A DNA stretch of 64,000 nt. Origin: Pantoea dispersa. GTDB taxonomy: Bacteria > Pseudomonadota > Gammaproteobacteria > Enterobacterales > Enterobacteriaceae. The translations under genes were made by a program, and so were the position numbers. The stretch spans positions 434,001 to 498,000 of the forward strand of contig NZ_SCKT01000001.1 in NCBI RefSeq assembly GCF_014155765.1, given 5' to 3'. How positions within the stretch are numbered: position 1 is the first letter of the stretch; every line of letters begins with the position of its first letter. The notes beneath the pieces are model-generated. The model was not told the origin of the DNA. It did no database searches and saw nothing but the letters and a program-made list of their open reading frames with translations. Of the stretch, positions 48,401 to 57,820 are shown in pieces.

Positions 48401-48464
48401 GCGACTGCAGGAATGTCAGCACCAGTTGAACGAGGCCTGGCGCCTGAGAAATCTGTGGGATCAT
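45411..48464 (-). CDS. ydiJ: FAD-linked oxidoreductase / Fe-S protein YdiJ
   Basis: YdiJ is a large fusion of a D-lactate/glycolate-dehydrogenase-like flavoprotein and an Fe-S half, reported to oxidise D-2-hydroxyglutarate. The 1017-residue protein has a PCMH-type FAD domain (TPRGGGTGTNGQSLNQGIVVD, about residues 83-103) and the FAD-oxidase C-terminal domain. Next come a ferredoxin-type motif CLACKACSTQCPIK (about residues 661-674) and a CCG-type domain with VGCCGMAGTYG. Only one full ferredoxin cluster motif is obvious. It converges on the Fur-boxed gene. Confidence 0.93.
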   Translation of the reverse strand: MIPQISQAPGLVQLVLTFLQSLKEQGFTGDTATSYADRLTLSTDNSIYQLLPDAALFPRSTADVALIARLAGEPRFNSLVFTPRGGGTGTNGQSLNQGIVVDMSRYMNRILEINTEQGWVRVEAGVVKDQLNAWLRPYGFFFSPELSTSNRATLGGMINTDASGQGSLVYGKTSDHVEGLRAVLLGGEILDTRAMPTALAEQLATTPTAEGRIYKAVLNRCREQRELILAKFPKLNRFLTGYDLRHVFSDDLQTFDLTRLLCGAEGTLAFITEARLDITPIPKVRRLVNIKYDSFDSALRNAPFMVEAQALSVETVDSKVLNLAREDIVWHSVSELITDVPGKEMLGLNIVEFAGDDAALIAQQVTTLCARLDELMAQQQGGVMGYQLCDDLAGIERIYNMRKKAVGLLGNAKGRAKPIPFVEDTAVPPEHLADYIVDFRALLDSHGLSYGMFGHVDAGVLHVRPALDMCDPQQEMLMKQISDEVVALTARYGGLLWGEHGKGFRAQYSPAFFGETLFNELRRIKAAFDPDNRLNPGKICTPLGNDEPMMQVDAATRGSWDRQIPLTVRNDWRGAMECNGNGLCFNFDVRSPMCPSMKITRNRIHSPKGRATLTREWLRLLAEQGVDPLKLEQALPAQGASLRSLIQRTRNSWHAKQGEYDFSHEVKEAMSGCLACKACSTQCPIKIDVPNFRSRFLQLYHTRYLRPVSDHLVASVESYAPLMAKAPRVFNFFLKQPWMRDLSQRHIGMVDLPLLSSPSLKQQLSGHPAMRVTLEQLEAMDAAQREQHVLVVQDPFTSYYEAQLVTDFIRLIEKLGYRPVLLPFSPNGKAQHVKGFLQRFARTAGKTAEFLNRVAQLGVPMVGVDPATVLCYRDEYQQVLGEQRGTFSVQLVHEWLHGVLAGREEQIASGEAWYLFAHCTEVTALPSTPNQWQAIFARFGAKLENINVGCCGMAGTYGHESKNLANSLGIYELSWHPQLQKLPRQRCLATGFSCRSQVKRAEGNGMRHPLQALLELM

Positions 48465-48665
48465 TATTTCGTGACCGGGATGTTGTAAACGTTTGCGTGG
48501 TTAATTTTTTTCAGCTCTTGGTTGTATCACATTTTTTTGCCGCCCGCTGTTTTTTCAGGAAAACGGCCGCGTCGCGCTGCTTTTTCTGTTTAATTTTCAG
48601 GAAATAGATCATCATTGTGAAGGCGCCGCGGAGCGCCCTCCTGAAGGATTACTGAGGTCTGTGTT

Positions 48666-49781
48666 GTGATGAAAAGCCTGCAACGCGGTGTGGACTTACC
48701 GCAAATGTTGTTCTCGCTGATGTTTATTTTGCTGATGATCATTGCCTGTCTGTGGGTGGTGCAGCCGTTCATTCTCGGCTTCGCCTGGGCCAGCATGGTG
48801 GTGATTGCCACCTGGCCGCTGATGATTCGTCTGCAGCAACTGCTGTGGGGTCGCCGTTCGCTGGCGGTGATTGCCATGACGATTCTGCTGTTGCTGCTGT
48901 TTATTATTCCTATCGCGCTGCTGGTCAGCAGCCTGATTGATAACAGCGCGCCGGTCATCGCCTGGGCGACCCAGCGCCATCTGGTGCTGCCGGATCTTGC
49001 CTGGCTGCGCGATATTCCCTATGCCGGACGCAAACTCTATTCCAGCTACCATAAACTGATCGACGGCGGCGGCGCGGCGATCATGAGCCAGGTTCAGCCT
49101 TATATTGGCCGCACCACCGGCTTCTTTGTCGCCCAGGCCGGACACTTTGGCCGTTTCATGCTGCACCTTGCTCTGATGCTGTTGTTCAGCGTGCTGCTGT
49201 ACTGGCGCGGTGAGCAGGTCGGTCTCGGCATCCGGCACTTTGCCTACCGCATGGGCGGACGGCGCGGTGACGCCGCCGTGCTGCTGGCCGGTCAGGCGAT
49301 CCGCGCCGTGGCGCTCGGCGTGGTGGTGACCGCGCTGGTGCAGGGCGTGCTGGGCGGCATCGGCCTGGCGATTTCCGGCATTCCGTATGCCACGCTGCTG
49401 ACCGTATTAATGATTCTTACCTGCCTGGTGCAGCTTGGACCGTTGATTGTGCTGGTGCCGGCAATTATCTGGCTCTACTGGAGCGGTGACACCACCTGGG
49501 GCACGGTGCTGTTAGTGTGGAGTTGCGTAGTCGGCACGCTGGATAACGTGCTGCGTCCGATGCTGATTCGCATGGGCGCCGATTTACCGATGATTCTGAT
49601 ACTTTCCGGCGTCATCGGCGGGCTGATCGCCTTCGGTATGATTGGACTGTTTATCGGTCCGGTCGTGCTGGCGGTCTCTTACCGGCTGGTTTCGGTGTGG
49701 ATGCATGAAGCGCCGGCGCCGGATGACGATCCGGAAACGGCCATCGAAGCACTGGCGGAACACGAAGAGCCGCAGCCGTAA
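48666..49781 (+). CDS. ydiK: AI-2E/PerM-family membrane protein YdiK
   Basis: YdiK belongs to the AI-2E transporter (PerM) family of inner-membrane proteins; its substrate is not established. The 371-residue protein has about eight membrane helices. A conserved C-terminal block runs LTCLVQLGPLIVLVPAIIWL, WGTVLLVWSCVVGTLDNVLRPMLIRMGADLPM and GVIGGLIAFGMIGLFIGPV. GTG 48666 and ATG 48669 are adjacent; GAGG 8 nt upstream favours 48666, but 48669 is equally possible. A terminator follows. rprA lies downstream, as in E. coli. Confidence 0.9.
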   Translation: MMKSLQRGVDLPQMLFSLMFILLMIIACLWVVQPFILGFAWASMVVIATWPLMIRLQQLLWGRRSLAVIAMTILLLLLFIIPIALLVSSLIDNSAPVIAWATQRHLVLPDLAWLRDIPYAGRKLYSSYHKLIDGGGAAIMSQVQPYIGRTTGFFVAQAGHFGRFMLHLALMLLFSVLLYWRGEQVGLGIRHFAYRMGGRRGDAAVLLAGQAIRAVALGVVVTALVQGVLGGIGLAISGIPYATLLTVLMILTCLVQLGPLIVLVPAIIWLYWSGDTTWGTVLLVWSCVVGTLDNVLRPMLIRMGADLPMILILSGVIGGLIAFGMIGLFIGPVVLAVSYRLVSVWMHEAPAPDDDPETAIEALAEHEEPQP

Positions 49782-49797
49782 CGCGCTTCCGGCGCAT

Positions 49798-49819
49798 AAC
49801 CGGGCGTCCAGCCCGGTTT
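49798..49819 (+). terminator. Terminator of ydiK
   Basis: AACCGGGC / GCCCGGTTT stem with a 5-nt loop, followed by GCTT; a moderate terminator. Confidence 0.6.
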
Positions 49820-50061
49820 GCTTATCCGCTTTTCCCTCACATCACCCAACGCGATTTGAATTAGTCAGCCGTGGTTAACACTCATTAATCCGTACCACTT
49901 AATTTCGCGGCACAATAATTTTTTCCATTAGTGATTTTTAAGAAAAAACGCACTTTTCAGCGTTTAAGCCCGATCGCACCGATAAAATGATTATTTTTCG
50001 CACTGATTCCTGTGCCGGATGGGTCATAAAACGTAATGAAAGATTATCAGCTTTAAACTAA

Positions 50062-50075
50062 TAAGAGGATTCTTA
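50062..50075. promoter_or_regulatory. RcsB box of rprA
   Basis: TAAGAGGATTCTTA is a dyad matching the RcsB homodimer consensus (TAAGAAT/ATTCTTA type). It ends about 37 bp before the predicted rprA start, overlapping the -35 region as in E. coli. A TAACAT -10-like hexamer is at 50099-50104. Confidence 0.85.
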
Positions 50076-50111
50076 AAGACGCCAGCGGCGGCGGTGAATA
50101 ACATGTTCATT

Positions 50112-50217
50112 ATGTTTTAAATCAAGCCACTGATTTTTAAACAACCTTTTTCCCCTGAGTAAAGTGAAGAATTGCTGTGTGTAGTCTTTGCCCATCCCCT
50201 GTGATGGGCTTTTTTTT
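50112..50217 (+). ncRNA. rprA: RprA small regulatory RNA
   Basis: RprA is an Hfq-dependent sRNA activated by the Rcs phosphorelay that stimulates rpoS translation and represses csgD and ydaM. The 3' part, GAATTGCTGTGTGTAGTCTT then TGCCCATC, is identical to my recollection of E. coli RprA. The terminator GCCCATCCCCTGTGATGGGC plus eight T follows. A 5' stem (TAAATCA/TGATTTTTA) and the seed CCCCTGAG are preserved, while the 5' end is diverged. The start is estimated from the alignment. The position between ydiK and ppsA fits the E. coli location after ydiK. Confidence 0.92.
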
Positions 50218-50319
50218 GTCTGCAATTCAGCGATAAACAGAGCGGCCCGGCGGTGAACGCCGTCAGCGCTGGGTTTATGGCAATCTTAAGTGATGAAAAG
50301 TGGGATGGCAGAACAGACA

Positions 50320-50343
50320 GGTGCCCGACGATTGCCGGGCACC
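50320..50343 (-). terminator. Hairpin downstream of ppsA
   Basis: GGTGCCCG / CGGGCACC, an 8-bp perfect stem with an 8-nt loop, lies 17 bp after the ppsA stop. On the minus strand it is followed by TGTCTGTTC rather than a clean T-run, so it is a plausible but weak terminator. Confidence 0.5.
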
Positions 50344-50359
50344 AGGCAGGTATAACAGA

Positions 50360-52747
50360 TTACGCTTTGGCCGCGTCCAGCTCAGCGAGGCTCAGCCAGG
50401 TTTCCACCACGGTATCCGGGTTGAGCGACAGGCTGTCGATGCCCTGCTCCATCAGCCAGGCAGCAAAGTCCTGATGATCGGAAGGCCCCTGGCCGCAGAT
50501 ACCGACGTATTTGCCCTGCTTCTTCGCTGCCTGAATCGACATCGACAGCAGCGCCTTCACCGCATCGTTACGCTCATCAAACAGCGCCGACACTACGCCG
50601 GAGTCGCGATCCAACCCCAGCGCCAGCTGCGTCATGTCGTTGGAGCCGATAGAGAAGCCGTCAAAGTGCTGCAGGAACTGCTCTGCCAGCAGCGCGTTGG
50701 ACGGGATCTCGCACATCATGATCACCTTCAGTCCGTTCTCGCCGCGTTTCAGGCCCTGCTTCGCCAGCTCGGCCACTACGGCCTCGGCCTGATCGACGGT
50801 GCGTACAAACGGCACCATGATCTCAACGTTGGTCAGCCCCATCTCGTTGCGCACGCGCTTCACGGCTTCACACTCCAGCGCAAAGCAGTCGCGGAAGCTG
50901 TCCGCCACGTAACGTCCGGCGCCGCGGAAGCCCAGCATCGGGTTTTCCTCTTCCGGCTCGTAACGCTCGCCGCCGACCAGGTTGGCATACTCGTTGGTTT
51001 TGAAATCCGACAACCGCACAATCACCCGCTTCGGCGCAAATGCCGCACCCAGCGTGGCGATCCCTTCGGTCAGCCGCGCGATGTAGAACTCCACCGGATC
51101 GTCAAAGCCTTTCATCATCTGACCAATCTGCGCCTGCAGTTCCGGCGTCTGCTGATCAAACTCCAGCAGGGCTTTCGGGTGCACGCCAATCATGCGGTTG
51201 ATGATGAACTCCAGCCGCGCCAGACCAACGCCCTCGTTGGGCAGGCAGGCAAAGTCAAACGCGCGATCCGGGTTACCGACGTTCATCATAATTTTCAGCG
51301 GCAGATCCGGCATGGTATCAACCTGCGAGCTGGTGACTTCAAAGTCCAGCAGATCGTTATACACATAGCCGGTATCGCCTTCAGCGCAGGACACCGTGAC
51401 CTTATGACCGTCCTTCAGGTGCTCGGTGGCGTCACCACAGCCCACCACCGCCGGAATGCCCAGCTCGCGCGCAATGATTGCCGCGTGACAGGTCCGCCCG
51501 CCACGGTTGGTGACGATCGCCGACGCCTTCTTCATGATCGGTTCCCAGTCCGGGTCGGTCATGTCGGTGACCAGCACATCGCCTTTTTCGATGCGGTGCA
51601 TCTCGCTGATGTCGTGAATCACCTTCACTTCACCCGCACCGATGCGATGGCCGATGGCCCGACCTTCCACCAGCACGCTGCCTTTGCCCTGCAGGCTGTA
51701 GCGTTCCATCACCTGTCCGTTGGAACGCACCGTTTCCGGCCGCGCCTGCACGATGAACAGTTTGCCGGTGTGGCCATCTTTGGCCCACTCAATATCCATC
51801 GGACGCTTGTAGTGCTGCTCAATCAGCACCGCCTGGCGCGCCAGTGCCTGCACTTCGTCATCGGTCAGGCTAAAGCGATCTCGCTGTTCCTGTTCCACGT
51901 CCTCAATGCGCACCTGTTCGCCGTGCTCCTGCGAATCGGCATACACCATGCGGATCTTCTTCGAGCCCAGGGTACGGCGCACAATCGCCGGGCGATTAGC
52001 GGCCAGCGTCGGTTTGTGCACGTAAAACTCATCCGGGTTAACCGCGCCCTGCACCACCATTTCGCCAAGACCGAACGCCGAGGTGATGAACACCACCTGG
52101 TCGAAGCCGGATTCGGTATCAATGGTGAACATCACGCCGGAGGAGGCGAGATCGGAACGTACCATGCGCTGCACACCTGCCGAGAGCGCCACGCCACGGT
52201 GGTCGTAGCCCTGGTGCACGCGGTATGAAATGGCGCGATCGTTAAACAGCGAGGCGAATACGTGCTTCACGGCCACCAGCACCGCGTCGAAGCCCTGCAC
52301 GTTAAGGAAAGTTTCCTGCTGGCCGGCAAACGAGGCATCGGGCATATCCTCGGCGGTGGCCGAAGAGCGCACCGCAAAGGAGGCTTCGGCGTCATCAGCA
52401 GAAAGTTGTTCATAGGCGCTGCGGATCGCCGCTTCCAGCTCTGGCTGGAAAGGCGTATCCACCACCCATTGACGAATCTGTTTGCCGGCCTGCGCCAGCG
52501 CTGCAACATCATCAATATCCGTGTTGTCCAGCAATGCATAAATACGCTGGTTCAGTCCGCTTTGGTCGAGAAACTGATTAAAAGCGTAAGATGTCGTCGC
52601 GTAGCCGTTTGGCACGGATACCCCGAGCGACGACAAATTGGTAATCATTTCTCCCAGGGAAGCATTCTTGCCCCCTACCCGATCAACATCATGCATGCCA
52701 AGCTGGTTGTACCAGAGCACTAGCGACTGTTGGTCTTGATTGGACAT
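50360..52747 (-). CDS. ppsA: Phosphoenolpyruvate synthase
   Basis: PpsA makes PEP from pyruvate and ATP (yielding AMP and Pi) for gluconeogenesis. The 795-residue protein has the N-terminal ATP-grasp-like domain ([10 protein letters not shown]), the swivelling phosphohistidine domain with the catalytic His in [23 protein letters not shown] (about residue 425), and the PEP/pyruvate TIM-barrel ([18 protein letters not shown], ending [10 protein letters not shown]). The frame is open 23 codons upstream; ATG 52747 ([15 protein letters not shown]) matches homologues. It is divergent from ppsR, its own regulator. Confidence 0.97.
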   Translation of the reverse strand: MSNQDQQSLVLWYNQLGMHDVDRVGGKNASLGEMITNLSSLGVSVPNGYATTSYAFNQFLDQSGLNQRIYALLDNTDIDDVAALAQAGKQIRQWVVDTPFQPELEAAIRSAYEQLSADDAEASFAVRSSATAEDMPDASFAGQQETFLNVQGFDAVLVAVKHVFASLFNDRAISYRVHQGYDHRGVALSAGVQRMVRSDLASSGVMFTIDTESGFDQVVFITSAFGLGEMVVQGAVNPDEFYVHKPTLAANRPAIVRRTLGSKKIRMVYADSQEHGEQVRIEDVEQEQRDRFSLTDDEVQALARQAVLIEQHYKRPMDIEWAKDGHTGKLFIVQARPETVRSNGQVMERYSLQGKGSVLVEGRAIGHRIGAGEVKVIHDISEMHRIEKGDVLVTDMTDPDWEPIMKKASAIVTNRGGRTCHAAIIARELGIPAVVGCGDATEHLKDGHKVTVSCAEGDTGYVYNDLLDFEVTSSQVDTMPDLPLKIMMNVGNPDRAFDFACLPNEGVGLARLEFIINRMIGVHPKALLEFDQQTPELQAQIGQMMKGFDDPVEFYIARLTEGIATLGAAFAPKRVIVRLSDFKTNEYANLVGGERYEPEEENPMLGFRGAGRYVADSFRDCFALECEAVKRVRNEMGLTNVEIMVPFVRTVDQAEAVVAELAKQGLKRGENGLKVIMMCEIPSNALLAEQFLQHFDGFSIGSNDMTQLALGLDRDSGVVSALFDERNDAVKALLSMSIQAAKKQGKYVGICGQGPSDHQDFAAWLMEQGIDSLSLNPDTVVETWLSLAELDAAKA

Positions 52748-53194
52748 TGAGATTATCCTTTTAAATGATTGGAGCACATGGAACATTTTGCTATTCGCCA
52801 AATCAGCCTGGCACAATCAATTAATAAAGACTAAGTGTTGAATCGTTAAAGCAGAAAATCAGCGTTAAAATCGGATTACTCCCCGAAAAGCGCCTTGTTG
52901 CGCAACGCAGCTATTTTTTCCAACCTATTGGCAATGCGATATTTTTCACTTTTTCATGAGGTTAGACGCGTTTTTTGTTGCGCAACGCTTACCGTTTTTA
53001 TTTTGCGCCCGCGCGGGCAAAAGCGAGAAATTAGCGCTGAACAACCCGGCTTTTCATCTATGATGGGTAATCAGCGCAGCGTAAAAATAGATTATTCGCC
53101 GGCCAGATATGGATATTTCATTTTACCCTTAGTGAAAATGAAATATTTTAGGCGATAATGTTACGCAAAAGTAAACAAAAGCATGAGGTCAACC
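52748..53194. other. 447-bp divergent region between ppsA and ppsR
   Basis: No gene is seen; the region is AT-rich. It holds a Cra-like half-perfect site and two copies of TTGTTGCGCAACG (52895-52907 and 52975-52987), each a GTTGCGCAAC palindrome, 80 bp apart. A GAGG ribosome site precedes ppsR. Confidence 0.5.
52839..52850 (-). promoter_or_regulatory. Cra-like site upstream of ppsA
   Basis: On the minus strand TTTAACGATTCA fits the Cra consensus TGAAACGNTTCA with a perfect right half. It lies 92 bp before the ppsA start. Cra activates ppsA in E. coli from an upstream site. Confidence 0.55.
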
Positions 53195-54022
53195 ATGAGC
53201 ACTGAACGCAGCGTATTCTATATCTCTGACGGCACCGCCATCACCGCGGAAGTGCTGGGCCACGCGGTGCTGTCACAGTTTCCGGTGAATACCAACAGCG
53301 TGACGCTGCCGTTCGTGGAGAATGTGCAGCGCGCCCAGGCGGTGAAAGCCCAGATCAATGCGCTCTACCAGCAGAGCGGCGTGCGCCCGCTGGTGTTTTT
53401 CTCGATTGTCACACCAGAGGTGCGCGACATCATTCTGGAGAGCGAAGGGTTCTGCCAGGACATTGTGCAGGCGCTGGTGGCACCGCTGCAGAGCGAACTG
53501 GGCGTGGCCTCCATGCCGGTGGCGCACCGCACCCACGGCCTGACCGCCAGTAACTTAGGCAAATACGATGCCCGCATCGCCGCGATTGATTACACCCTGG
53601 CGCACGATGACGGTATTTCGCTGCGCGGGCTGGAAGATGCGCAGGTGATTCTGCTGGGGGTATCGCGCTGCGGCAAAACCCCGACCAGCCTATATCTGGC
53701 GATGCAGTTTGGCGTCCGCGCGGCTAACTATCCGTTCATCGCTGATGACATGGATAATCTGAAGCTGCCGCCTGCGCTGCGCGCCCATCAGCACAAGCTG
53801 TTTGGCCTGACCATCGATCCGGAACGGCTGGCGGCGATTCGTCAGGAGCGCGCCGAAAATACCCGCTATGCGTCAATGCGTCAATGCCGGCTGGAGGTCG
53901 GTGAAGTGGAGGCGCTGTTCCGCACCCATCAGATTCGCTATCTCAACAGCACCAATTACTCTGTCGAAGAGATCGCCACCAAAATCCTCGACATCATGGG
54001 CCTGCGCCGCAGCATGTACTGA
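53195..54022 (+). CDS. ppsR: PEP synthetase regulatory protein PpsR (kinase/pyrophosphorylase)
   Basis: PpsR (YdiA, DUF299) inactivates PpsA by ADP-dependent threonine phosphorylation and reactivates it by Pi-dependent dephosphorylation. The 275-residue protein has the P-loop [15 protein letters not shown] (about residues 152-166) and the conserved N terminus [21 protein letters not shown] 53195 is preceded by GAGG; ATG 53183 is less likely. The pairing with ppsA across a divergent promoter is conserved. Confidence 0.96.
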   Translation: MSTERSVFYISDGTAITAEVLGHAVLSQFPVNTNSVTLPFVENVQRAQAVKAQINALYQQSGVRPLVFFSIVTPEVRDIILESEGFCQDIVQALVAPLQSELGVASMPVAHRTHGLTASNLGKYDARIAAIDYTLAHDDGISLRGLEDAQVILLGVSRCGKTPTSLYLAMQFGVRAANYPFIADDMDNLKLPPALRAHQHKLFGLTIDPERLAAIRQERAENTRYASMRQCRLEVGEVEALFRTHQIRYLNSTNYSVEEIATKILDIMGLRRSMY

Positions 54023-54171
54023 CCTCACCTGCCAGGTTGTAAAGCCTGGCTGCCGTCAGTAATGAATAGCCTTTTGATTTAGCTGGTTGAATTCACGGGC
54101 TAATGGTTTATTGTGATCATCATCACTTCCCGGTATTTCACCGCTGCGAAGAACAGATTTTGAGAATCCCA

Positions 54172-55218
54172 ATGAACAAAACTGATGAACTGCGCACCGC
54201 GCGCATCGGCACGCTGCTGACGCCGGCCGCGCTGGCGCAACAACACCCCATTTCGGCGGCGATTGCCGCTAACGTTACCGCCGCGCGTCAGCGCATCGCG
54301 CGCATCCTGACCGGTGAAGATCCACGCCTGCTGGTGATTATCGGCCCCTGCTCGCTGCACGACCCAAAGGCCGCACTGGAGTACGCAGAGCGTCTCAGTC
54401 TGCTGCGTGAACAGCACAAGGACCGGCTGGAAATTGTGATGCGCGCCTACTTTGAGAAGCCGCGCACCGTGGTCGGCTGGAAGGGTCTGATTTCCGATCC
54501 GGATCTCGATGGCAGCTTCGACGTCAACCGCGGCATCGCTATCGCGCGCCAGCTGCTGCTGGATATCAACGCCATCGGCATGCCAACCGCCACGGAGTTT
54601 CTCGATATGGTGATCGGCCAGTTTATTGCCGACCTGATCAGCTGGGGCGCGATTGGCGCGCGCACCACCGAGAGCCAGATTCACCGTGAAATGGCCTCGG
54701 CGCTCTCCTGCCCGGTGGGCTTCAAGAATGGCACCGACGGCAACGTGCAGATCGCGGTTGATGCGATTCGTGCCGCGCGCGTCAGCCATATGTTCCTGTC
54801 ACCCGACAAAACCGGGCAGATGACGATTTATCAGACCAGCGGCAATCCGCACGGTCACGTGATCCTGCGCGGCGGGCGTCAGCCGAATTATCACGCTGAA
54901 GATGTCGCCGCTGCGGCAGCCAACCTGCGCGACTTCAACCTGCCGGAACAGCTGGTGATCGACTTCAGCCACGGCAACTGCCTGAAGCAGCATCGCCGCC
55001 AGCGCGATGTGGCGCAGGACGTGGCGGCACAGATCCGGGCCGGTTCGCGGGCAGTGGCGGGAGTGATGATTGAGAGTTTCCTGCAGGAGGGAAATCAGAA
55101 AGTGGTGAGCGGCCAGCCGCTGACCTACGGCCAGTCGATTACCGATCCGTGCCTCGGCTGGGATGACAGCGCGGAGGTGCTGGCGCTGCTGGCGGCTGCC
55201 GTGGACAGCCGCTTCTGA
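54172..55218 (+). CDS. aroH: DAHP synthase, Trp-type isozyme AroH
   Basis: AroH condenses PEP and erythrose-4-phosphate to DAHP, the first step of aromatic synthesis, and is the tryptophan-sensitive isozyme. The 348-residue class I enzyme shows VIIGPCSLHD, EKPRTVVGWKGLI, the metal/PEP residues in GARTTESQIHREMAS and SCPVGFKNGTDG, and DFSHGNCLKQHRRQ. The N terminus MNKTDELRTARIGTL is AroH-like. In E. coli TrpR represses aroH; I saw no convincing TrpR operator upstream. The gene also matches E. coli aroH in position. Confidence 0.94.
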   Translation: MNKTDELRTARIGTLLTPAALAQQHPISAAIAANVTAARQRIARILTGEDPRLLVIIGPCSLHDPKAALEYAERLSLLREQHKDRLEIVMRAYFEKPRTVVGWKGLISDPDLDGSFDVNRGIAIARQLLLDINAIGMPTATEFLDMVIGQFIADLISWGAIGARTTESQIHREMASALSCPVGFKNGTDGNVQIAVDAIRAARVSHMFLSPDKTGQMTIYQTSGNPHGHVILRGGRQPNYHAEDVAAAAANLRDFNLPEQLVIDFSHGNCLKQHRRQRDVAQDVAAQIRAGSRAVAGVMIESFLQEGNQKVVSGQPLTYGQSITDPCLGWDDSAEVLALLAAAVDSRF

Positions 55219-55224
55219 TGCCTG

Positions 55225-56664
55225 CTAGCTGGAGCAGCTTACCTCCAGCGTTTTTCCCCACTCCGGCGGCCGCTGGCGCAGTTCCGGGCTGATAGCCGCC
55301 TCGTTAAACGGCTGCTGCAGCGCCAGATGTAATCTGGCCAGCGCCGCCGTTTTCCCCTGCTCAACCTCATCGATCACCTGCTGGGCCAGATAGTTGCGCA
55401 ACACCAGCGCCGGGTTAGCCGCTTTCATGACTGCCTGACGCTGCGCATCGCTGACGCCATCCTGCAGCAGGCGCTGGCGATAGCCGTGATACCAGCGGTC
55501 GAAGGCGTCACGGTCGATAAACTCATCGCGCAGCGGTGAACGCGTCTCTGCCTGCTGCGTCTCGCTCAGCAGGCGGAACGTCAGGGTGTAATCGCTGTGC
55601 TCTGCGGTCATCAGCGCCAGCAGGTCAGTGAGGATGGCGTTATCCCCCGCATCGGCGGTCAGCAACCCGAGCTTCGCGCGCATTTTCTCGCCCCACACCC
55701 GCATCAGCTCGCTTTCGTAATGGCTGAGCGCCTGTTTCAACTGTTCCGTGCTCAGCAAACCGGACAGCGCATGCGCCAGGCGGTTAAGATTCCACAAGCC
55801 GATCATCGGCTGGTTGCTGAAGGCGTAGCGCCCCTGATAATCGCTGTGATTACAGATGAAATCCGCATCGTAGTCATCAAGGAAACCGTATGGCCCGTAA
55901 TCGAGCGTCAGGCCGAGGATCGACATATTGTCGGTATTCATCACGCCATGCGCGAAGCCGACGCTCTGCCACTGGGCAATCAGGCTGGCGGTACGTTTGA
56001 CGATATCGGTAAACCACAACAGATAACGATCGGCCTCCTGCTCCAGCTGCGGCCAGTGATGATGAATTGCGTAGTCCGCCAGCTGGCGTACTTTCTCCGG
56101 CTCACCGCCGTAATAGAAATGCTCGAAGTGACCAAAACGCAGATGGCTGTCGGCGATGCGCATCAGCATCGCGCCGCGCTCGCGGGTTTCACGCTGGACC
56201 GGTTCGTCGCCAATGGCCAGCGCCAGCGCGCGCGTGGTCGGGATGCCAAGATGGTGCAGCGCTTCCGAGGCGAGAAACTCGCGCACGCTGGAGCGGATCA
56301 CCGCGCGGCCATCACCCATGCGTGAATAGGGGGTCAGGCCCGCGCCTTTCAGATGCCAGTCAAGTTTGCGGCCGTCGGCCAGTTGCTGTTCGCCCAGCAG
56401 CAGACCGCGTCCGTCACCCAGCTGACCGGCCCACACGCCAAACTGGTGCCCGCTGTAGACCTGCGCCAGCGGCGACATGCCGGGAAGCAACGCTGCGCCA
56501 TACCACACGCCGTGGCCCTGGCCAGCAAACAGCGCGGCATCCAGGCCCATCTCCTGCGCCAGCGCGGCATTGTGATAACACAGCCGCCCGCCGGCAAGCG
56601 GCGTTGGGTCCAGCGCGGTATAGAATCCTGGCAACGTCTGCTGCCAGCTATTAATAAATTGCAT
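55225..56664 (-). CDS. selO: Protein adenylyltransferase SelO (YdiU)
   Basis: SelO is a pseudokinase-fold enzyme that transfers AMP to Ser, Thr or Tyr of target proteins in redox stress. The 479-residue protein shows [22 protein letters not shown], the ATP-site [27 protein letters not shown], and the metal-binding [23 protein letters not shown]. It ends ...SCSS: the cysteine takes the place of selenocysteine in eukaryotic SelO (USS). ATG 56664 ([15 protein letters not shown]) is chosen over an upstream in-frame codon. It is convergent with aroH. Confidence 0.96.
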   Translation of the reverse strand: MQFINSWQQTLPGFYTALDPTPLAGGRLCYHNAALAQEMGLDAALFAGQGHGVWYGAALLPGMSPLAQVYSGHQFGVWAGQLGDGRGLLLGEQQLADGRKLDWHLKGAGLTPYSRMGDGRAVIRSSVREFLASEALHHLGIPTTRALALAIGDEPVQRETRERGAMLMRIADSHLRFGHFEHFYYGGEPEKVRQLADYAIHHHWPQLEQEADRYLLWFTDIVKRTASLIAQWQSVGFAHGVMNTDNMSILGLTLDYGPYGFLDDYDADFICNHSDYQGRYAFSNQPMIGLWNLNRLAHALSGLLSTEQLKQALSHYESELMRVWGEKMRAKLGLLTADAGDNAILTDLLALMTAEHSDYTLTFRLLSETQQAETRSPLRDEFIDRDAFDRWYHGYRQRLLQDGVSDAQRQAVMKAANPALVLRNYLAQQVIDEVEQGKTAALARLHLALQQPFNEAAISPELRQRPPEWGKTLEVSCSS

Positions 56665-56761
56665 CGACACTCCGGAAGGTGCGCAACGGTGCGCCACCCG
56701 CATTGCGTTTAAAGATAAAGCGTAGTCTACCGTCGGGGTGACGGAGAAGACAGATGAAAGG

Positions 56762-57505
56762 TTACTGCTGTGAAGGCGTGGTGAGCGTGACGTGCGGATA
56801 GATGAGATCGCTTAACCGTTCCGCTTTAACCACCGGGAACAGACTACCCTGCAGCTGCGCGCCGCTCAGGGAACTGACTTTCTCCAGCAGGGCATTATCG
56901 TCAACGCCACAAATAATTATTTGCGGGGCGTAAGCGGAAAAATTATCGATAACAGTCTGAATAAATGGCGTAAATGAGGCACGTTTCGCCAGCGCATGAA
57001 TAAACGCTTTGTCCATTTTTAACACGCTAAACAGATTTTCGTATACTGCCGTAGCCGGTGCTTTTCCTGCCCCAAATTGAGAAAGCGATAAGCGAAATTC
57101 CTGTTGCAGGCGTGCTAACAGCGGCTGCTTTTTGCCAGCAGATAATTGCGGAAACGTTTCACTGATATCCAAAACAATAAAGGGAAGTTGTTTAAATTTC
57201 CTTAAGAGAAACTCACTGGCCAATAGCGTCGTGGCCATAGATTCATCAATACGAACCAGCGCGATAATTTGATGTAACTCAAAAAAGTCACGGTACTTTT
57301 CCAGCAGCACTAACTGGCTCTGCAGCAAACGTAATTGCTGGGCATCGTCAAGCTGCGGCAACAGCAAGTCCTGCGGCAGCGTAATCGGCGCACTGTCATG
57401 AACAAACTGGGTGACCAGCTCAACCGCAGTCAGCTGGCCCGCCAGAGAATAGGCAGGATAAAACCAGGTTTCCGACTGATAGTCGGCAGATAAATGGACT
57501 TTCAT
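56762..57505 (-). CDS. ydiV: Degenerate EAL-domain protein YdiV (RflP), FlhDC antagonist
   Basis: YdiV is a non-catalytic EAL-like protein that binds FlhD4C2 and promotes its degradation, repressing flagella under nutrient limitation. The 247-residue protein spans a single EAL fold. The EAL position is VEL ([13 protein letters not shown], about residues 27-39), but the downstream metal-binding motifs of active phosphodiesterases are missing, consistent with no c-di-GMP hydrolysis. Identity to E. coli YdiV is modest, while position (between selO and nlpC) and length agree. Its codon use and AT content look less biased than its neighbours. Confidence 0.8.
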   Translation of the reverse strand: MKVHLSADYQSETWFYPAYSLAGQLTAVELVTQFVHDSAPITLPQDLLLPQLDDAQQLRLLQSQLVLLEKYRDFFELHQIIALVRIDESMATTLLASEFLLRKFKQLPFIVLDISETFPQLSAGKKQPLLARLQQEFRLSLSQFGAGKAPATAVYENLFSVLKMDKAFIHALAKRASFTPFIQTVIDNFSAYAPQIIICGVDDNALLEKVSSLSGAQLQGSLFPVVKAERLSDLIYPHVTLTTPSQQ

Positions 57506-57820
57506 TTTTTACAGCCAGATGCAGTGGCAATTGGCGCATCGTATATCAATGAAAACGGTCAGGCAATAGGACCAAACGTTAGAAGAGACGCCGTTTTCTG
57601 TCTAATTACCGACTTTTCTGCATCAAATAATACTTAAGCCAAATGATCCAGGTTAATGTCCATACTGATTAAATTCACTGACGTCTATTTTTAGTCGCAA
57701 ACCCGATTGCGGTAAAGTGCCATTTTAAATGAGAGTTATATCTGGCGGAAAAAACAAATAAATCGGATCAAAACCCATCTGATTATTACGCCTTTTTTTA
57801 ACACTAATGGGTTAAGCGGA
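57506..57820. other. 315-bp AT-rich region between ydiV and nlpC
   Basis: I see no gene, RNA or clear operator here. The base composition is markedly AT-rich compared with both flanks, which could make it an H-NS-bound or ydiV promoter region. Confidence 0.4.

Larger units (their letters stand above)
49782..50111. other. 330-bp region between ydiK and rprA
   Basis: It contains the ydiK terminator, then an AT-rich stretch without coding potential, and at its right end the RcsB box and -10 of rprA. The E. coli ydiL-to-fadK gene block that follows rprA is absent here. Confidence 0.5.

Noticed and set aside
45411-48464. YdiJ as two separate genes (flavoprotein and Fe-S subunit)
   Set aside because: The frame is continuous with the known E. 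coli YdiJ fusion length; no internal stop or frameshift is seen.
50300-52228. 642-codon open frame antisense to ppsA
   Set aside because: Same reasoning: a shadow of ppsA with abnormal composition. It also overlaps the hairpin downstream of ppsA.
54023-54171. TrpR or TyrR operator for aroH
   Set aside because: I looked for CTAGT-type TrpR and TGTAAA-N6-TTTACA TyrR sites and saw no match good enough to report.
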